The notes under the pieces are model-generated. The model made no database searches. It was not told where the DNA came from and was given only the letters and a program-made list of their open reading frames with translations. A DNA stretch of 64,000 nucleotides from Acholoe squamosa (Eukaryota > Annelida > Polychaeta > Phyllodocida > Polynoidae), in NCBI GenBank assembly GCA_949317995.1, contig OX439049.1, positions 15,686,395 through 15,750,394 on the forward strand. Reading direction: 5' to 3'. Position numbers and translations under genes: made by a program. Position 1 is the first letter of the stretch. Each line of letters opens with the position of its first letter. Positions 34,219 to 46,815 of this stretch are shown piece by piece.

Positions 34219-35132
34219 ATGGCTGACAATACATCTAAAGCTAGGCCTACTAGAAAAACCCGAAGTACGCACACCATAAGTGATGCAGGGTCAGAGGCCC
34301 AAAGTCCTACATCTTCCATGCAGGACCAGAAACCGCAGAACCAGCAGGCTACCAGCCAGCCCGTCCCTCCCCAGGGAGGAGCTCCTGTCTGCTATGTTCC
34401 AGAACGTATTTACAGGTGCCATAATGTCACAATTCTTAGGATCCATGATGATGCAGGCCATGCAGGGCAAAATGAGCCAACAGCCTGATGAGGAGCCGGA
34501 AGAAGAGCAAAAAGGTAAGGATCCCAAGACCTCCTCTCCACTGCCGGGTAAACTAAGATCCATCATGGAGGAGAAGGTAGAGAAGGAGCAGGCTAAAACA
34601 AAGAAGGGGAAAGAAATAGGTACGCTCATAGCTGGCTTTTTACAGTCCCTGTTTGGAGAGAAAAGGACAAGGGATGATCTTGACCTCCTATATGCAGCAT
34701 ATCTCCAACCAGACAATGCTGGTAAACTGGTCGTTCCGGAGTTGGAACTTGGCCTTTGTCCCAGTCATGGATTTGTGGATATCCTGGGGAGAATCGGACA
34801 AACAGTTTGATGAAATCCCATACCCATTTTCTGACTGTATGCAGCCTATTGTAAGCACGGTCAATGCCATCACCGCCAGACATAAAGACCTCCTAAAACC
34901 TATGGTCATAGCTAAATATGGTGAGCATATCCTCAAGAAAGGCGGAGAGAACCCCAAGTTCCTGTTTGGTGGAGACCTGGAGGAGGCCATAAAACTGGTG
35001 GACTGGTGGACAAAATGGCTGATAAAATTGACAAACAGCAGCCGGCACCAGGAAAAGCTAAGCCGGCCTACAGACAGAATCAGCAACAGCAGCGCAAGTT
35101 TGCGGCTAGGTGACAGAACACCCAATTCCTGA
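34219..35132 (+). pseudogene. DIRS gag-like gene, frameshifted
   Basis: The ATG at 34219 opens MADNTSKARPTRKTRSTHT in a basic Ser/Thr-rich leader. Near 34380 the coding sense moves to the frame reading AMFQNVFTGAIMSQFLG, continuing with an acidic/lysine-rich linker and FLQSLFGEKRTRDDLDLLYA. Near 34720 it moves again to LAFVPVMDLWISWGESDKQF and EAIKLVDWWTKWLIKL. Length, position before RT and composition fit a DIRS-type ORF1 (Gag). No zinc knuckle is seen. At least two frame changes make it non-functional. Confidence 0.55.
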
Positions 35133-35559
35133 GGGGAATGAACCCTGCTGCACTCATGGTGATGAGGTTCCCATGCTTCCCCATCGTCTTCCCTCAGATG
35201 GGATACAACTCCCCTCCCCGAGTGTCGACCCCACAACAACCCAGACCCCCACCACCATCAGCGGCGTTGCAGTGCCACTTCAAAGAAAGAGGGTTTTCTG
35301 AAGTAGAGGCCTCATTAAAGCAGGTGAGTCCCCCTCCTTTTGTACATACTGCTCAGAAGTTTGTGAATTTTGCCGGCAGTATTTCTCTTTACATTGCCAA
35401 ATGGTCTGTCATCACCTGAGACCCTTGGGTGTTATGGATGGTAAGAGGGGTCCCAATTCCCTTTGAAGATTTGGTCCCAAACCAAAACAATGTCCCGGGT
35501 CCTTATACATTAAGCAAATCAGAAGTGGGTGAGGTAGACATTTAAATAGTAAAGCTAGA

Positions 35560-37094
35560 GGAGTTATTTACCTGGTTCCTCCCAAACAAGATCAATTCTT
35601 GTCTAACGTCTTCTTACGCCCCAAATCTGATGGGGATTTTAGGCTTATTCTAAATTTTTCAAAGATGAATGAAAGTGTGGAGTACACACACTTCAAAATG
35701 AATAGTCTTCAAACGGCAGTCGAGTTGATGCACCCAGGATGTTGGATGACATCCATAGACCTGAAGGACGCATACATTCAGTCCTAGTCAGGGAGGAAGA
35801 CAGAAAATATTTGTGCTTTAGTTGCAAGAACAAAATTTATGAATTTAAAGGCATGCCCAATGGCTTCGCTTGCGGCCCACGAATTTTCACTAAACTCCTC
35901 ACCTCAATCTTTGTAAAGTTGAGGGAAGCCGATCATGAGTGTTTCTCATACTTGGATGACTCCTTCATTCTGGCCAATACTCAAGAGAAGTGCAAACACA
36001 TTACCGAAGTGTTGGCACAGGAGCTAGACAAATTGGGTTTTATGGTCCATAGGGAAAAATCAGTTTTTACCCCCACTCAGGAAATCACCTTTTTAGGCTT
36101 TCTACTGAATTCACTGACCATGACAGTTACCCCTACCTGGGAAAAAATTGATAAATTCAACAGGGTGGTAGCAGAGGTGTTATACGTACAAACGCCGACC
36201 ATTCGACAGGTAATGGGTATAGTAGGTCTTATGACCTCTAACTCACCGGGGTTGCAATATGGGCATGCCCATATCAAACATGTTAGCAGATTTCAAATCC
36301 TGCCACTTCTCAGATGACATTGAATGGGAGCTTATCACAAAACTCTTTGCTAAACTATATACCAGGTGGGGTACCCCAGACATAGATCTGTTTACATCCA
36401 ACACTAACAACAAATTAGATAAGTTTGTGTCCTGGAACCCTGAACCTGAGTCATCAGGAACAGCCGCTTTCTCTCTGACATGGACTAATTGGTATGCTTA
36501 CATCTTCCCTCCTTTCAGTCTGGTAGGAAGAGTGGTACAACGCCTGACGCTACAACCATCAGATGCAGTACTGGTGACATCAGACTGGCCGAGCCATCCC
36601 TAGTTCGGCACTCTGTGGGGCAGCAGTCTGGAGAGAATGCTGTTCAGAAGGGCCAACAGAAACAGGACACATTCTTGGATGTACATAAAGTGTTCACACA
36701 AATCACTAGTTGGGGAGAGAACTCTAAGCTATCCCTCAAGCTGTTGTCCTTCAAGTTGCCAATGCTTTTACTCTTGGTAATAATACAACGAGGCCAAACC
36801 ATCATGGGCCTCTTTATAGATAGAATGTCAAGGGAAGATGACTACGTAATTTTCCGCCAGAAGTTGCTCTTGAAGCACAAGAGGCTGGGGGACCCACTGG
36901 ACTCCCTAATTTTGAGGACCTTCGCGGAAGAACCCAGCCTCTGCATGGTGGCTTGCCTAAATGAGTACCTGGATAGGACCAGGAAGTTATGCCTGAAGAC
37001 TGGGGAGAAACAATTGTTCATTAGTTTCATCTCTCCTTATGAGGCCACCCATTGTGTGTATTTTTATTCTTGGTTTATCTCTGTTCAGGGGTGA
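35560..37094 (+). pseudogene. DIRS pol: reverse transcriptase, RNase H, partial tyrosine recombinase; frameshifted
   Basis: RT begins near 35560 (SNVFLRPKSDGDFRLILNFS, then SIDLKDAYI). One frame change near 35780 leads to DRKYLCFSCKNKIYEFKGMP, the catalytic YLDDSFIL and TFLGFLLNSLTMTVTP. A further change near 36260 leads to WGTPDIDLFTSNTNNKLDKF and FPPFSLVGRVVQRL, the DIRS RNase H region. The last frame (36489-37094) has KLSLKLLSFKLPMLLLLV and TGEKQLFISFISPYEAT, matching the N-terminal part of the DIRS tyrosine recombinase. The catalytic Arg-His-Arg-Tyr part is missing: sequence goes straight to the inverted repeat. Retrotransposition would cDNA-insert through this recombinase, so the copy is dead. 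Confidence 0.75.
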
Positions 37095-37110
37095 ATTAAG
37101 CTTTGAAGCT

Positions 37111-37169
37111 CTCGTCAATTCCCGGCAACACCGAGGGTTCCCAAGGAATAATTTTATAATTATACATGA
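37111..37169 (-). repeat. Right inverted terminal repeat of the DIRS-type element
   Basis: Reverse-complement partner of 33248-33300 (CTCGTCAATTCCCGGCAACA through ATAATTATACATGAC). Confidence 0.65.
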
Positions 37170-40100
37170 CTTACCTCTCTCCTAAGCTGAAGTAGAATTG
37201 TAGTTATTCCATGGGGTTCAGGGGAATAGATGCCCTCCCTCACCCTCCCGTAAGCTTACCTTCTACTTCGACTAGTTACTCTATTAGAATCAGAAGAGAG
37301 TACATCTCGTATTATTAGTCTTTGATTTAATTCACCCCTTCCAGGCTCTTAAGGACTAACTGAGCATGTGTGTCTCCACCTCTCGTCTATTCCTACGAAT
37401 CCTTGCATGCCCCACCTATAAAATGCACAGAGTCATATTTGACATCTTTAGCAATTGCTAGAAAGGAATTACCTTGTATATTAAGCGCATTATCATTCTA
37501 AGAATAGTCTAACATGTGGAGCTGCTTGAGTTATGTTATCCTCATATTTGGGTGACAGAAGGACTTACAGTATGTTCCTCCCTATGTCTGACACACTTTA
37601 AAAAGGTAGTCAGACAAGGCAAGACTCTGCTTTTTCCCTAATCAGGTATTCTCTGAGTCTCTTTAGAAACGATGTAATTCATTTGACAGAGTTCAGCCAC
37701 AAGCAGAAACACCACTGTGTTAGCATAGGGTCTATGGTTCAGTCTTGCCCTACATAAGGGGGCCGTGCATTTTGACCTTTAAATCCTTGAAAAGGGAATC
37801 AGGAGTGCTCGTAAAAAGTCATTTGATTACTGAGAGCAGGTATTGTCACACTTAGTGCTGCAGACGCCCTCCATAAAGCAGCTTTGAATGCTTTGATAGC
37901 TTTAAGCTAGTTGTGTTTGGGCGAGTCATGGAAAGCTTTTTGTCTTTCTTACCAGGTCTAGATGACTTGGAAAAGAGGAAAGTGTGGTTAGGCTGCTGAG
38001 ATATGAGAAGTGGGAGTGGGGACAGATTGGGCCAAGCCTCCAGCCCCTAGAGGTTCACTACAATAATTCCGAACCTTTCATGAGTTAGCCTCAATGTACG
38101 CTGGTCCCCACAGGTATTTGAGGGCATAATACCCGCTGGCCATGCCTGATGACATTCTCCCCAGATCATGGGGAGAAGTACTCTTGAACTCCACTAGATG
38201 GGAGTTTTTTCTATTCTCCAATCACAGACTATATCCAAACATCTGTATAGGAGAGACAGGTTAACCCTTGGGGTACTAAGGTGCCCTCTTGTGAGTAAGG
38301 GCTAAAACAGGGGATGATTGACAGCTAACTTCTTAGACATGGCCTGCCTCTATGATGTCCCCAACATAGAGGTAGGTCGCCAGCCAAGCCTCAATGCTGT
38401 ATTACATGAGGTGTAACTATAAGTAGAATACAGTCCAGATGCTATTGAGTGAAACACTGTGTTTAAGACACACCTTGTGTACAAAATACACTCCTTACCC
38501 AAGCAGAAGCCATAAGGTGCATCTGAGGTTTATTTTTGTTTCTTTTTTTCAGAACTGTTCTATAGCATACAGTATGGCCACTGATAAGGTGACTCCATAT
38601 GGTGCAGCTGAGGTCAAACCTTGCATATTTGATGGCCTGGCTTATCTTCAGTTTTATGGTGTGTCCCATCCCAACCTGACCCAAAGGACATGCCTGGCTG
38701 GGATCTATATAGGAGTATTCACACCATGGTGTTAGGCCGTCTACATCCATTTGTGCATGTTAAAGGAATAGCTTCCCCCTGGTACCAACATCTCTTTCTA
38801 GGACTGGACTGGCATGAAAACTTGAGTGCAAGATAACATAAAAGTTAGGACTACATAGAAAGAGAGAACTGTAGGCTAGGCACACTTTAGAGAAAACTAC
38901 AATTTCCCACAAAGCAACACCCTCATGAAATGCCATTAAGCAGGGCTAGTTTATTACTGATAAGTGCTGATTATAGAGTGGTCACAGTGGATCACCAATG
39001 ATCACTCACTGGATGGTATTTCAAACAGAAAGGTCTTTCAGAAGCAAGCAGGGCAGGGTTATTGAAATTTGGTTTGGTTTAGAAAGGAAGTGAAGCATCT
39101 TGAGGAAAGGAGACAATAGCCTCTTCTTAAAAAAGGGAGTGAGCCTTACTCTGGGGAACATTTTCTTTTTGGAATAGGGGGGTTTTTGCAGAGGTTCTCA
39201 GGTTTCTCTGCGTACCATATATGATGGGAAATGATGGGAGCTCTTGACGGGTTCCTTGAGTCAGTGTATAATGCCCTTTACTAGCAGTGTAAGGGCACTG
39301 TTAGATGCCGTTAACTCTTCATTTACCAATCACGCATTTTTGCGAGTTTGTGCCCCTTTACCAGACGCTCATTTTTGCAAGTTACTTGCCGATTTTGACC
39401 AATTTTTGACCCTCTGTAAGTTCCTTAAAAATTGCTCAATTGGGGAAATATCCTATGGTATATTCTCTCTGGACGGCCAATTTGGCAGTATGCATATCTC
39501 TCTCTTGATGGTGAGCAGGTGAACATGGATGAGTTTTACTTTTGTTTGCCATGATTTGGGCATATTAAGGGGAAATTTCTTTTTAAAATGAAAAATATTA
39601 TCAATCTTTGGGTTAAAAGTGACTAAGGGTAACTATTGATAAGGAAAAGGTTTGTGACAAAATCAAAAGCATATTCTGATGCATTCTGGTTAAATCTTGG
39701 TTGCCATGGCAACAAATCTCAACAAAATGACTAGCAATCATAACTTTTGTTTACTTTGGTTGCCATGGCAACCGGAAAGAATGATTCTCCTAAGTTCCTT
39801 CCTGATGAAACATTTGGTAAATCTTGAAGAGTATCAATGCTATGCAATTTATTTCATATTGATAGACACATTTTAACTAAAATATTTCAATTTGAAAATT
39901 GGTAGTATTGTATAGTTGTTCCATCTGCAAGCCATACTAATTATGCCATATCTCTTCAATTAGGGCCCATTCCGATTAATAGTGGTGTCTCACCTTTTGA
40001 TTATAAGGGACAGCAAAACATTTCATAAGTTCATTTTATAATTGGCATATCTAGAAAATCCTTTCAGTTCTTGAAAGCTCACATCATATTCTATGCATGA

Positions 40101-41245
40101 AATTCTCACTCAAATCAGGCCTAAAATAGTTTGGTTTTGGTAGACTTCTCTTTATGAAGAATGTGTTAGAAGAAGAGTTAACAAGGTGTATTACTGCAGG
40201 TGATGTAGGGCTTGTGAACCTTCTGAATAGGACTATGTGACTATGGGAGTGTGGTGGAAATTGGGTCTCAGCCTCTATAACTAGGGTCTTTGCATGGGAT
40301 GTTAGGATCAGACCAACTGTGGAGTCAAACCCTATTCTGAAGGGCTTATGGATCCAAAGGAAGATCAACCCCTCGCCCTGCTACTTGTAAAACCACTGGT
40401 AAATGTTTTCCAGTAACAGCTTTTGCTAGCTAGTCAAAATAGCATAAACACACAGATAAAATGTTGTGCCGTCTGGAATAACCACCTGATTTTCCCTTCT
40501 TAAATCACACTCCCCCCCAAATACAACCTGATATATTTTTGGCATTTACCCTTTTCTTTAAAGGAATTGAAGGGTAAGTTCAAGGAAGCAGCTTTTAAAT
40601 TTCTGTTAGTTTGTTTTTGTCCAACCCTTAACCTGTTTTAATGGCCTGGTTCTTGGTTGATTAAAGAGATGAAACTTTGTCACATACCCTTACAGTGACA
40701 TGGGAAATACTCCACATTGGTTTATGAATGATCTGCATCTGTTCTCACTTTTTGGATTTACATAAAGGCTATGTGGCTTGAGGAATCCTTTTAATCATTA
40801 CATTGGATATGAAGAGAAATGCAGCAGAATAAGGGCCATTCTCCTCACCCAATAGGAATTGAAAAAAAAATGACAAAAACAGCTTAATAATTATAAAGTC
40901 CAAACAACCAAACTAGTCTAGATCTTTATTTGAATTTAGATGTTCATTTTTAATGGGCTCGGTACTGGTACACATACCAGTAAAGAAGCTGGTCCTCAAG
41001 TACCTTGAGGCCTGCTGTGTATAGAGTTAATTATTTATCTCAAGTTGGATACAACAGCCCCTTAGGTTTAACCAAGAATCACACCCCACAGTGGGATAAC
41101 CCTCCCCCATATCACACTGCCAGGTAAAACATCCAAAATGGTCAAATAACTGATGATAAACTCATTTCTAATGCCTAATAAATGGAATTATTAACATATC
41201 TGACTTAATTCACTTGAGATAAATACAAAGGAGCACTCGAATTGG
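37170..41245. other. No gene seen; old repeats
   Basis: Non-coding. Contains a fragment of dispersed repeat C at 37985-38055 and a longer copy at 40190-40375. Frames at 38439-38750 and 39244-39522 lack family resemblance. Confidence 0.4.
40190..40375. repeat. Dispersed repeat C, copy 3
   Basis: Resembles 16745-16945 over about 180 bases (GTGACTATGGGAGTG..., ATTGGGTCTCAGCCTCTATA, TAGGGTCTTTGCATGGGAT). Confidence 0.4.
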
Positions 41246-41302
41246 TCAGCACTGAGGATTATCACACTTGGCTTAGCCTCGTGTGATAACCCTCAGTGCT
41301 GA
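41246..41302. repeat. 57-bp hairpin at the edge of the minisatellite region
   Basis: TCAGCACTGAGGATTATCAC is answered by GTGATAACCCTCAGTGCTGA with a short loop (TTGGCTTAGCC). It directly abuts the inverted-repeat word at 41304 and the arrays that follow. Confidence 0.7.
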
Positions 41303-41329
41303 CCCAGCAAATTGTCGTTATCTGTCGCC

Positions 41330-42045
41330 ATGATTGGTCATCAATGGTGACTCCTTTCTGAGTGATAACTCACTGCGTCATCTTTCGCCACTGTGTGTCA
41401 GTCTCACATGGCATGGCGATTTATCACAACAGTCATCAACATGATCTCACTCACTCCGTGAGTATGTGCCACCCCTTGTCATCCCTCACAAAGCAGGGTG
41501 ACTTATCACCACCATCGCCAACATGGATCTAACTCACTGCGTGAGTATGTGCCACTGCCTGTCAACTCTCACTCAGAATGGCGGCTTATCACAACCATCG
41601 CCAACATGAATCTGACTCATTGTGTGATTATGTGCCACTCCCAGTCAGTTCTCACTCAGAATGGCGACTTATGACCAACATCGCCAACATGGATCTCACT
41701 CACTCCGTCAATATGTGCCACTGTCTGTCAACTCTCATTCAGAATGGCAACTTTTCACCTGCATGGCCAGATGGCTCTCACTCACTGCATGAGTTTGTGT
41801 CACATCTAGTTAATCTTCTCTCAAAATGGCGACTTATCACCACCATTGCTGACATGGATGTCACTCGCTGTGTGAGTGTGTGCCACTGTCATCAACTCTC
41901 ACACAAAATGGCGACCTTTCACCACCATTGCCAGCATTGGTCTCACTCAATGCGTGAATTTATGTCACTCCAAGTCAATGCTCTCTGAGGATTGCATCAT
42001 CTGTCACTCACTCTCACTCACAGTCGCAACTTATCACCACCATTG
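41330..42045. repeat. Minisatellite array, period about 83 bp
   Basis: AATGGCGACTTATCACCA-like words recur at 41577, 41660, 41743, 41825 and 41907, spaced 82-83 bases. Each unit also has CTCACTCACTGCGTGAGTAT-like and GTGCCACT words. Units are diverged. Apparent frames through it are products of the periodicity. Confidence 0.8.
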
Positions 42046-42434
42046 CCAAAGTTGTTGAAACAGCACCACTGTTCAATATGTAGCCTATCTAGGAAGTGTG
42101 GGCATGAAGTATAAGTCCCATACGTATCAAATGTGCTCTGTTTCACACTGATTTCTATGTTATACTTCAGAGTTTAATCAAACAAGATTATATAGAGGGA
42201 ATATCAATTGAATTTAGATAGAGTTATCTCTAAAATGAAAGCAACTATCCATAAACACCTTTTTTCTGGTTACAGGAAAAATGCATAGGGAAATATCTAC
42301 ATGAACCCCTTGTCTGTGGTTAGAGGGAACATACATATGGCAATACCTTCTCTGGCAAAACATACTTTGATCTGGCAGATGTGAGGCTGCATGATTACCA
42401 ATGTTGATGATCATGAGCTTTTCATCTAACAAGG

Positions 42435-43090
42435 TGAATGATCACCACACCAGCGTCGCCATCACTGGTGAGTCTGAGTGATCACCACTCTCGCCATCCA
42501 TGGTGAACCTGTGCTATGACGTGGTGCGCGTTTCATCTAGCGAGGTGAGTGATCAACCGCCTTGCCATCCCTGGTGAGTGTGAGTCATCACGATCCTTGC
42601 CAACCGTGGTGAACATGCGCTATGACATGGTGTGCGTTTCATCTAGTGAGCTGAGTGATCACTCCTGTCGCCATCCCTGGTGAACCCGTGCTATCACGAG
42701 GTACGCGTTTTATCTAGCGAGGTGAGTGATCACAATCCTTGCCATCTGTGGTGAATGTGCGTTACGACGTGGTGTGTGTCTCATCTAACGAAGTGAGTGA
42801 TCACTCATGTCGTTATCCCTGGTGAGGATGAGTGATCACTCATGTCGCCATCCCTGGTGAGGATGAGTGATCACGATCCTCGCCATCCCTTGTGAACATG
42901 TGCTATGACGAGGTGCGTGTTTCATCTAGCGAGTTGAGTGATCACCCGTGTCGCCATCCCTCGTGAGTCAGAGTGATCACCATCCTCGCCATCTGAGGTG
43001 AGGCCATGTCATCACCACCATTGCTATTCCTGGTGATCTTGTGCTATAGCAAGGTCGTGTTCCATCTAGCGACATGTGTGAGCCACTTCA
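42435..43090. repeat. Second minisatellite array
   Basis: Repeated words are GTGAGTGATCAC, CGCCATCCCTGGTGA, GTGCTATGACGTGGTGCGCG and TTTCATCTAGCGAGGTGAGT, in units of variable length (about 60 to 110 bases). The array differs in sequence from the one at 41330-42045, and about 390 bases of other DNA separate them. Confidence 0.75.
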
Positions 43091-43124
43091 CACAGGTTGA
43101 CGAGGAGTCACGACAATTTGCTGG

Positions 43125-44454
43125 GGACCGATTCTCGTGCACCTTTGTCTATGTATCATGACAGGACTTCATTTACTAGTTCATTTTTATATTGTTATGG
43201 GGTAAATGCATCAAGGTTACCGCCCACACCATTAACCATACTTGGAGGGTGGTGCACACAGGGGAAAGAGTAGTTTTGCCCTAAAAGTGCCTTACCTGCA
43301 GCTGTCCCTTTCTTCTCAGTCCTCAGTTTTTGTTCATATTGTGCAGCCGTGCTCATTGGTATCAGTCAGGTACAAGTACTTCTTAATGAAGATAATAGCT
43401 ACTCAAAACAAGAGTACTAAAAACAGGTTCACACAGTAAGGTACCTACTTGTGGGATACACACTATTATTAATTTTTTGAACAAGGCAGGTGGCTTTTGA
43501 GTCTAATGTGGTGAGTACAAATTGAAGGTGAGGAGCAGCACATAAGAGGGTACCTTCTTAGTGATCTCATAAGCTTATTTTCAACAGCCTCCTGTCATGT
43601 GATAATATTTGCCATGCTACTAAACCTGCACAGCCCTCAGTCCTGGTGATTATACTTGTCTTTACTATTTTCACATGATTGTAAACTAGGCACAGACCAT
43701 ACATTTCCCCCTATAATGGAAAAGTGACAAAGAAACCCATAGCAAGACCAATTAAACACTAGAAAATTGATCTGAAAATAATTACTTTAACCTTATTTGA
43801 ATTGAACAACATCAATTTATCAATCTCTATTTGAAAGTCTTCACTGTCACTTCCTATCATAATGTGATTGTTCGAATGTCTGACCCATGAGTCAAGATAT
43901 TTGAATTTAGAATGACTGATTTCACATAAGAAATATATGCCAGTGTAGCATATAACCTTATAGAAAGTAAATGATGTTGAATAACTTTAAATAACCCCAA
44001 TGTAACTCCTAACTCTACATAGCTGAATTGTAACTTCAAACTAGAGGAGGCCTACAATAGTCTCTATCCACTAAAGCATCTTTCTGGTAGTTCAAAGGTA
44101 AGACATCTCTCAATGAACTTGCATGTGTAGATGAACCTATGATCTCCTGTTACCAAACTCACTCTCTTATTTCTCAGCAAATCATTTAAACCATTTTCTC
44201 TATTGACCATTTCATTTTCACAGTGTCATTATCAGAAAGCAATATGGCAGGTTTTCAGTTTCAGTCTACAGTGCTCCGACATATTTGCCATTGATACTTT
44301 GGGCAGACAGTTTCCCATACACCAACCATGGAAATAGGTGTGTCTTTCAGCTAATGTCATGTGGCGTAGATATAGCTAGGTTTCTCAACATGAATATAGC
44401 AGCCCAATTGGTTTAACCAAGGAGCCCTATATTCCACACGCCTGTGGGGTTCCA
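43125..44454. other. No gene seen
   Basis: Non-coding spacer; no repeat structure or coding resemblance recognised. Confidence 0.4.
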
Positions 44455-45345
44455 ATCCCTTAAATGGCTCTTAACCCTGAAACAGGTTTCCAATAGGTGG
44501 TAAAGAGCAACCATGGGTTCTTATCCCTCAAACATGTCTCTTATGCCTCAACTGCTCTTATCCCTCAAACCAATTTTAATGTAACTCTATAGGAATTGCT
44601 TCCCTGATTGAGGCATGAAATACTATAGCCCTCCTTTTAAGGAGGGATGACAGAGATAGATGGAGGCAAGTAACATAAATGGCACAAAAGTAAGGCATTT
44701 GGGATTTAGAGAAGAAGGGGGGTTGTGTTGGTTTGGAAGCAGTAGGGAGGGAGGCGCAAACTGAACAATTAACCATTATGCATTTTCCTCATAACCCATA
44801 ATGATATTGGTCTCACACACATGAAAGCCAACACTAGCCACTAGACATGCAAATGTCTCCCACTCCCACTCCCCTATCCTTTCTCACTCTATCTCTTTCT
44901 GTCCCATTCTGATACTACCTCATTCCCCTTCCTCCCAACTTATTTAGTTTACTGCCTCTGTCCCCCACTGCTTCCCATCCCACACACTCCCTACATTACC
45001 TTGTTCCCCTTGCCCCTACTCACTTACCCCCTATTCTATACTATGTACCTTTTTAATCTTTTACTTCACACATAGTTGGACTACAGGACACATGTCTCAT
45101 GCCTCAATTAAGAAGCAATTCCAATAAAGTACCTCAAATGGGTTTGAGGAATAAGTTTGTTGGAGGTATGAGGGTTGTTGAGAGATAAGAGGGGTTGAGG
45201 GATAAGAGGAGTTGAGGCACAAGAGTGCTTGAGAGATAAGAGTATTTGGGGGATAAGAGTGTTTAAGACTTATGAGACATATTTGAGGGATAAGATCCTG
45301 TGGTTGGTCTTAACCTTCAAACAGGTTTCTGTTTGAGCCGTTTGT
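44455..45345. mobile_element. Foldback-type element with repetitive inverted arms
   Basis: GGAATTGCTTCCCTGATTGA (start 44592) is matched inversely by 45098-45122. Outside these, the left arm (TTATCCCTCAAACATGTCTC, GCTCTTATCCCTCAAACC) is the inverse of the right-arm words GAGGGATAAGAGGAGTTGAG and GAGATAAGAG. The middle is pyrimidine-rich (44850-45060). No coding sequence is present. Long inverted arms made of short repeats are typical of foldback elements. Confidence 0.55.
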
Positions 45346-46262
45346 GGGATAAGAGCCCCAGACATGCGACCATGCAATAACCTTACCCTGTATCTACCTG
45401 CCAGTGGCAGCATCTCAATTTGATTATATACAATGACAATTAATCCATTATTTCATTTAGAACACATCTCACTAAAGCAAGAGATAAATGGATTAAGCAT
45501 TTCTAGTTTGCAGAATGAAAAAAAAATATTGAATAAATTAGAAATAAAGAGGAAGCCACATAACTATAGGAGACTGTTTAATGCTGCTTTCAGTGATAGC
45601 AATGTTATCTAAGGAGACTGGACTAAAATTGGAATTACAGTCCTAGATCTAGTTGTCACTACAATGATTGCACTGGTACGACTTCTCTGCCAAACACTAT
45701 TTAACTGAAAGGAATGCCTATTGATTTTTTCCCAACGCCACACCCACAATCACGGTAAAAACCTGTGGGCAATAACCATTGGCACAGAAGAAAATCTATT
45801 GCCTATTGAATTCCTGCTAATGACTCAAACCACTGTGGACTAGATTTAACTATGACGCATGGTTTAATGATGCAAGGGCTTCCGCCCCCTCTGCCTTCTT
45901 GGCTTTTGCTTCCTTCAGTGCAACAGTTGGTGTCAGGGACTTTTTAAATCCACCCACTCACACATATGGTTTATAAATATGTGTTCACACAACAAAGTGT
46001 GCACTATAAACTATGATAATATACTTTTGAAACTACTCAGGTATATAAACGTGCTCAGAATTTCAATCAAATACACCATTTTACATATTATCTCATTACC
46101 AAATTTCTCTTTAATGTGTAGTTTGTTACTCACTTTTAATTTTTTCCCCATTGTCTTAAACCATTCATGTAGGCCTATTCAATGATAAAAATTAATGATA
46201 TCATGGCAGTCAAATGGGATTTAGGACATCTGACTAAAATGACCCTGGAAAAATCTAGGCAA
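45346..46262. other. No gene seen
   Basis: Non-coding, AT-rich DNA; nothing recognised. Confidence 0.4.
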
Positions 46263-46815
46263 ATGTTCACTCGAATTGCTCTGACTGAGATTTATACGAG
46301 ATCTCTTTATGAAATTGGATATGTGTATATGATACATAAATGACATGTAATTAGGCGTAGCACCATCAAGTCTCAAAAGGCTTAGCAGATAAAAAGTGAA
46401 AACGAGAGCTGCAACTGTTACACATGTAAAACAACCACACTATGGGGAATGAGTGATGTTCAGCTTTTGATGATGACATTGTTACCTGATTCCCATGCCA
46501 TTAAGCCTGTGGTCCACTATTGCGAAATGCCTATGAACATGTTCACTCGAATTGCTCTGACTGAGATTTATACGAGATCTCTTTATGAAATTGGATATGT
46601 GTATATGATACATAAATGACATGTAATTAGGCATAGCACCATCAAGTCTCAAAAGGCTTAGCAGATAAAAAGTGAAAACGAGAGCTGCAACTGTTACACA
46701 TGTAAAACAACCACACTATGGGGAACGAGTGATGTTCAGCTTTTGATGACGACATTGTTACCTGATTCCCATGCCATTAAGCCTGTGGTCCACTATTGCG
46801 AAATGCCTATGAACA
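46263..46815. repeat. 276-bp tandem duplication, two near-identical units
   Basis: ATGTTCACTCGAATTGCTCT occurs at 46263 and 46539, and the following sequence is the same except for three substitutions (GGCGTAG/GGCATAG, GAATGAG/GAACGAG, GATGATG/GATGACG). Identity is about 99 percent, so the duplication is recent. It contains no frame of note. Confidence 0.9.

Larger units (their letters stand above)
33248..37169 (+). mobile_element. DIRS-type tyrosine-recombinase retrotransposon, decayed
   Basis: The element is bounded by inverted terminal repeats (33248-33300 and 37111-37169), the arrangement seen in DIRS1 rather than direct LTRs. Between them lie a gag-like region (34219-35132), reverse transcriptase (from about 35560), a DIRS-type RNase H/linker region with DIDLFTSNTNNKLDKF and YAYIFPPFSLVGRVV, and a truncated recombinase. 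All frames are interrupted. A SINE has inserted in the 5' untranslated part (33805-33955). Confidence 0.75.

Noticed and set aside
34291-35239. Long minus-strand frames opposite the DIRS gag region
   Set aside because: Shadows of the plus-strand gag; no family resemblance.
41330-43090. CRISPR array
   Set aside because: Units are long, diverged, without constant-length repeats and unique spacers, and the genome is eukaryotic; these are minisatellites.
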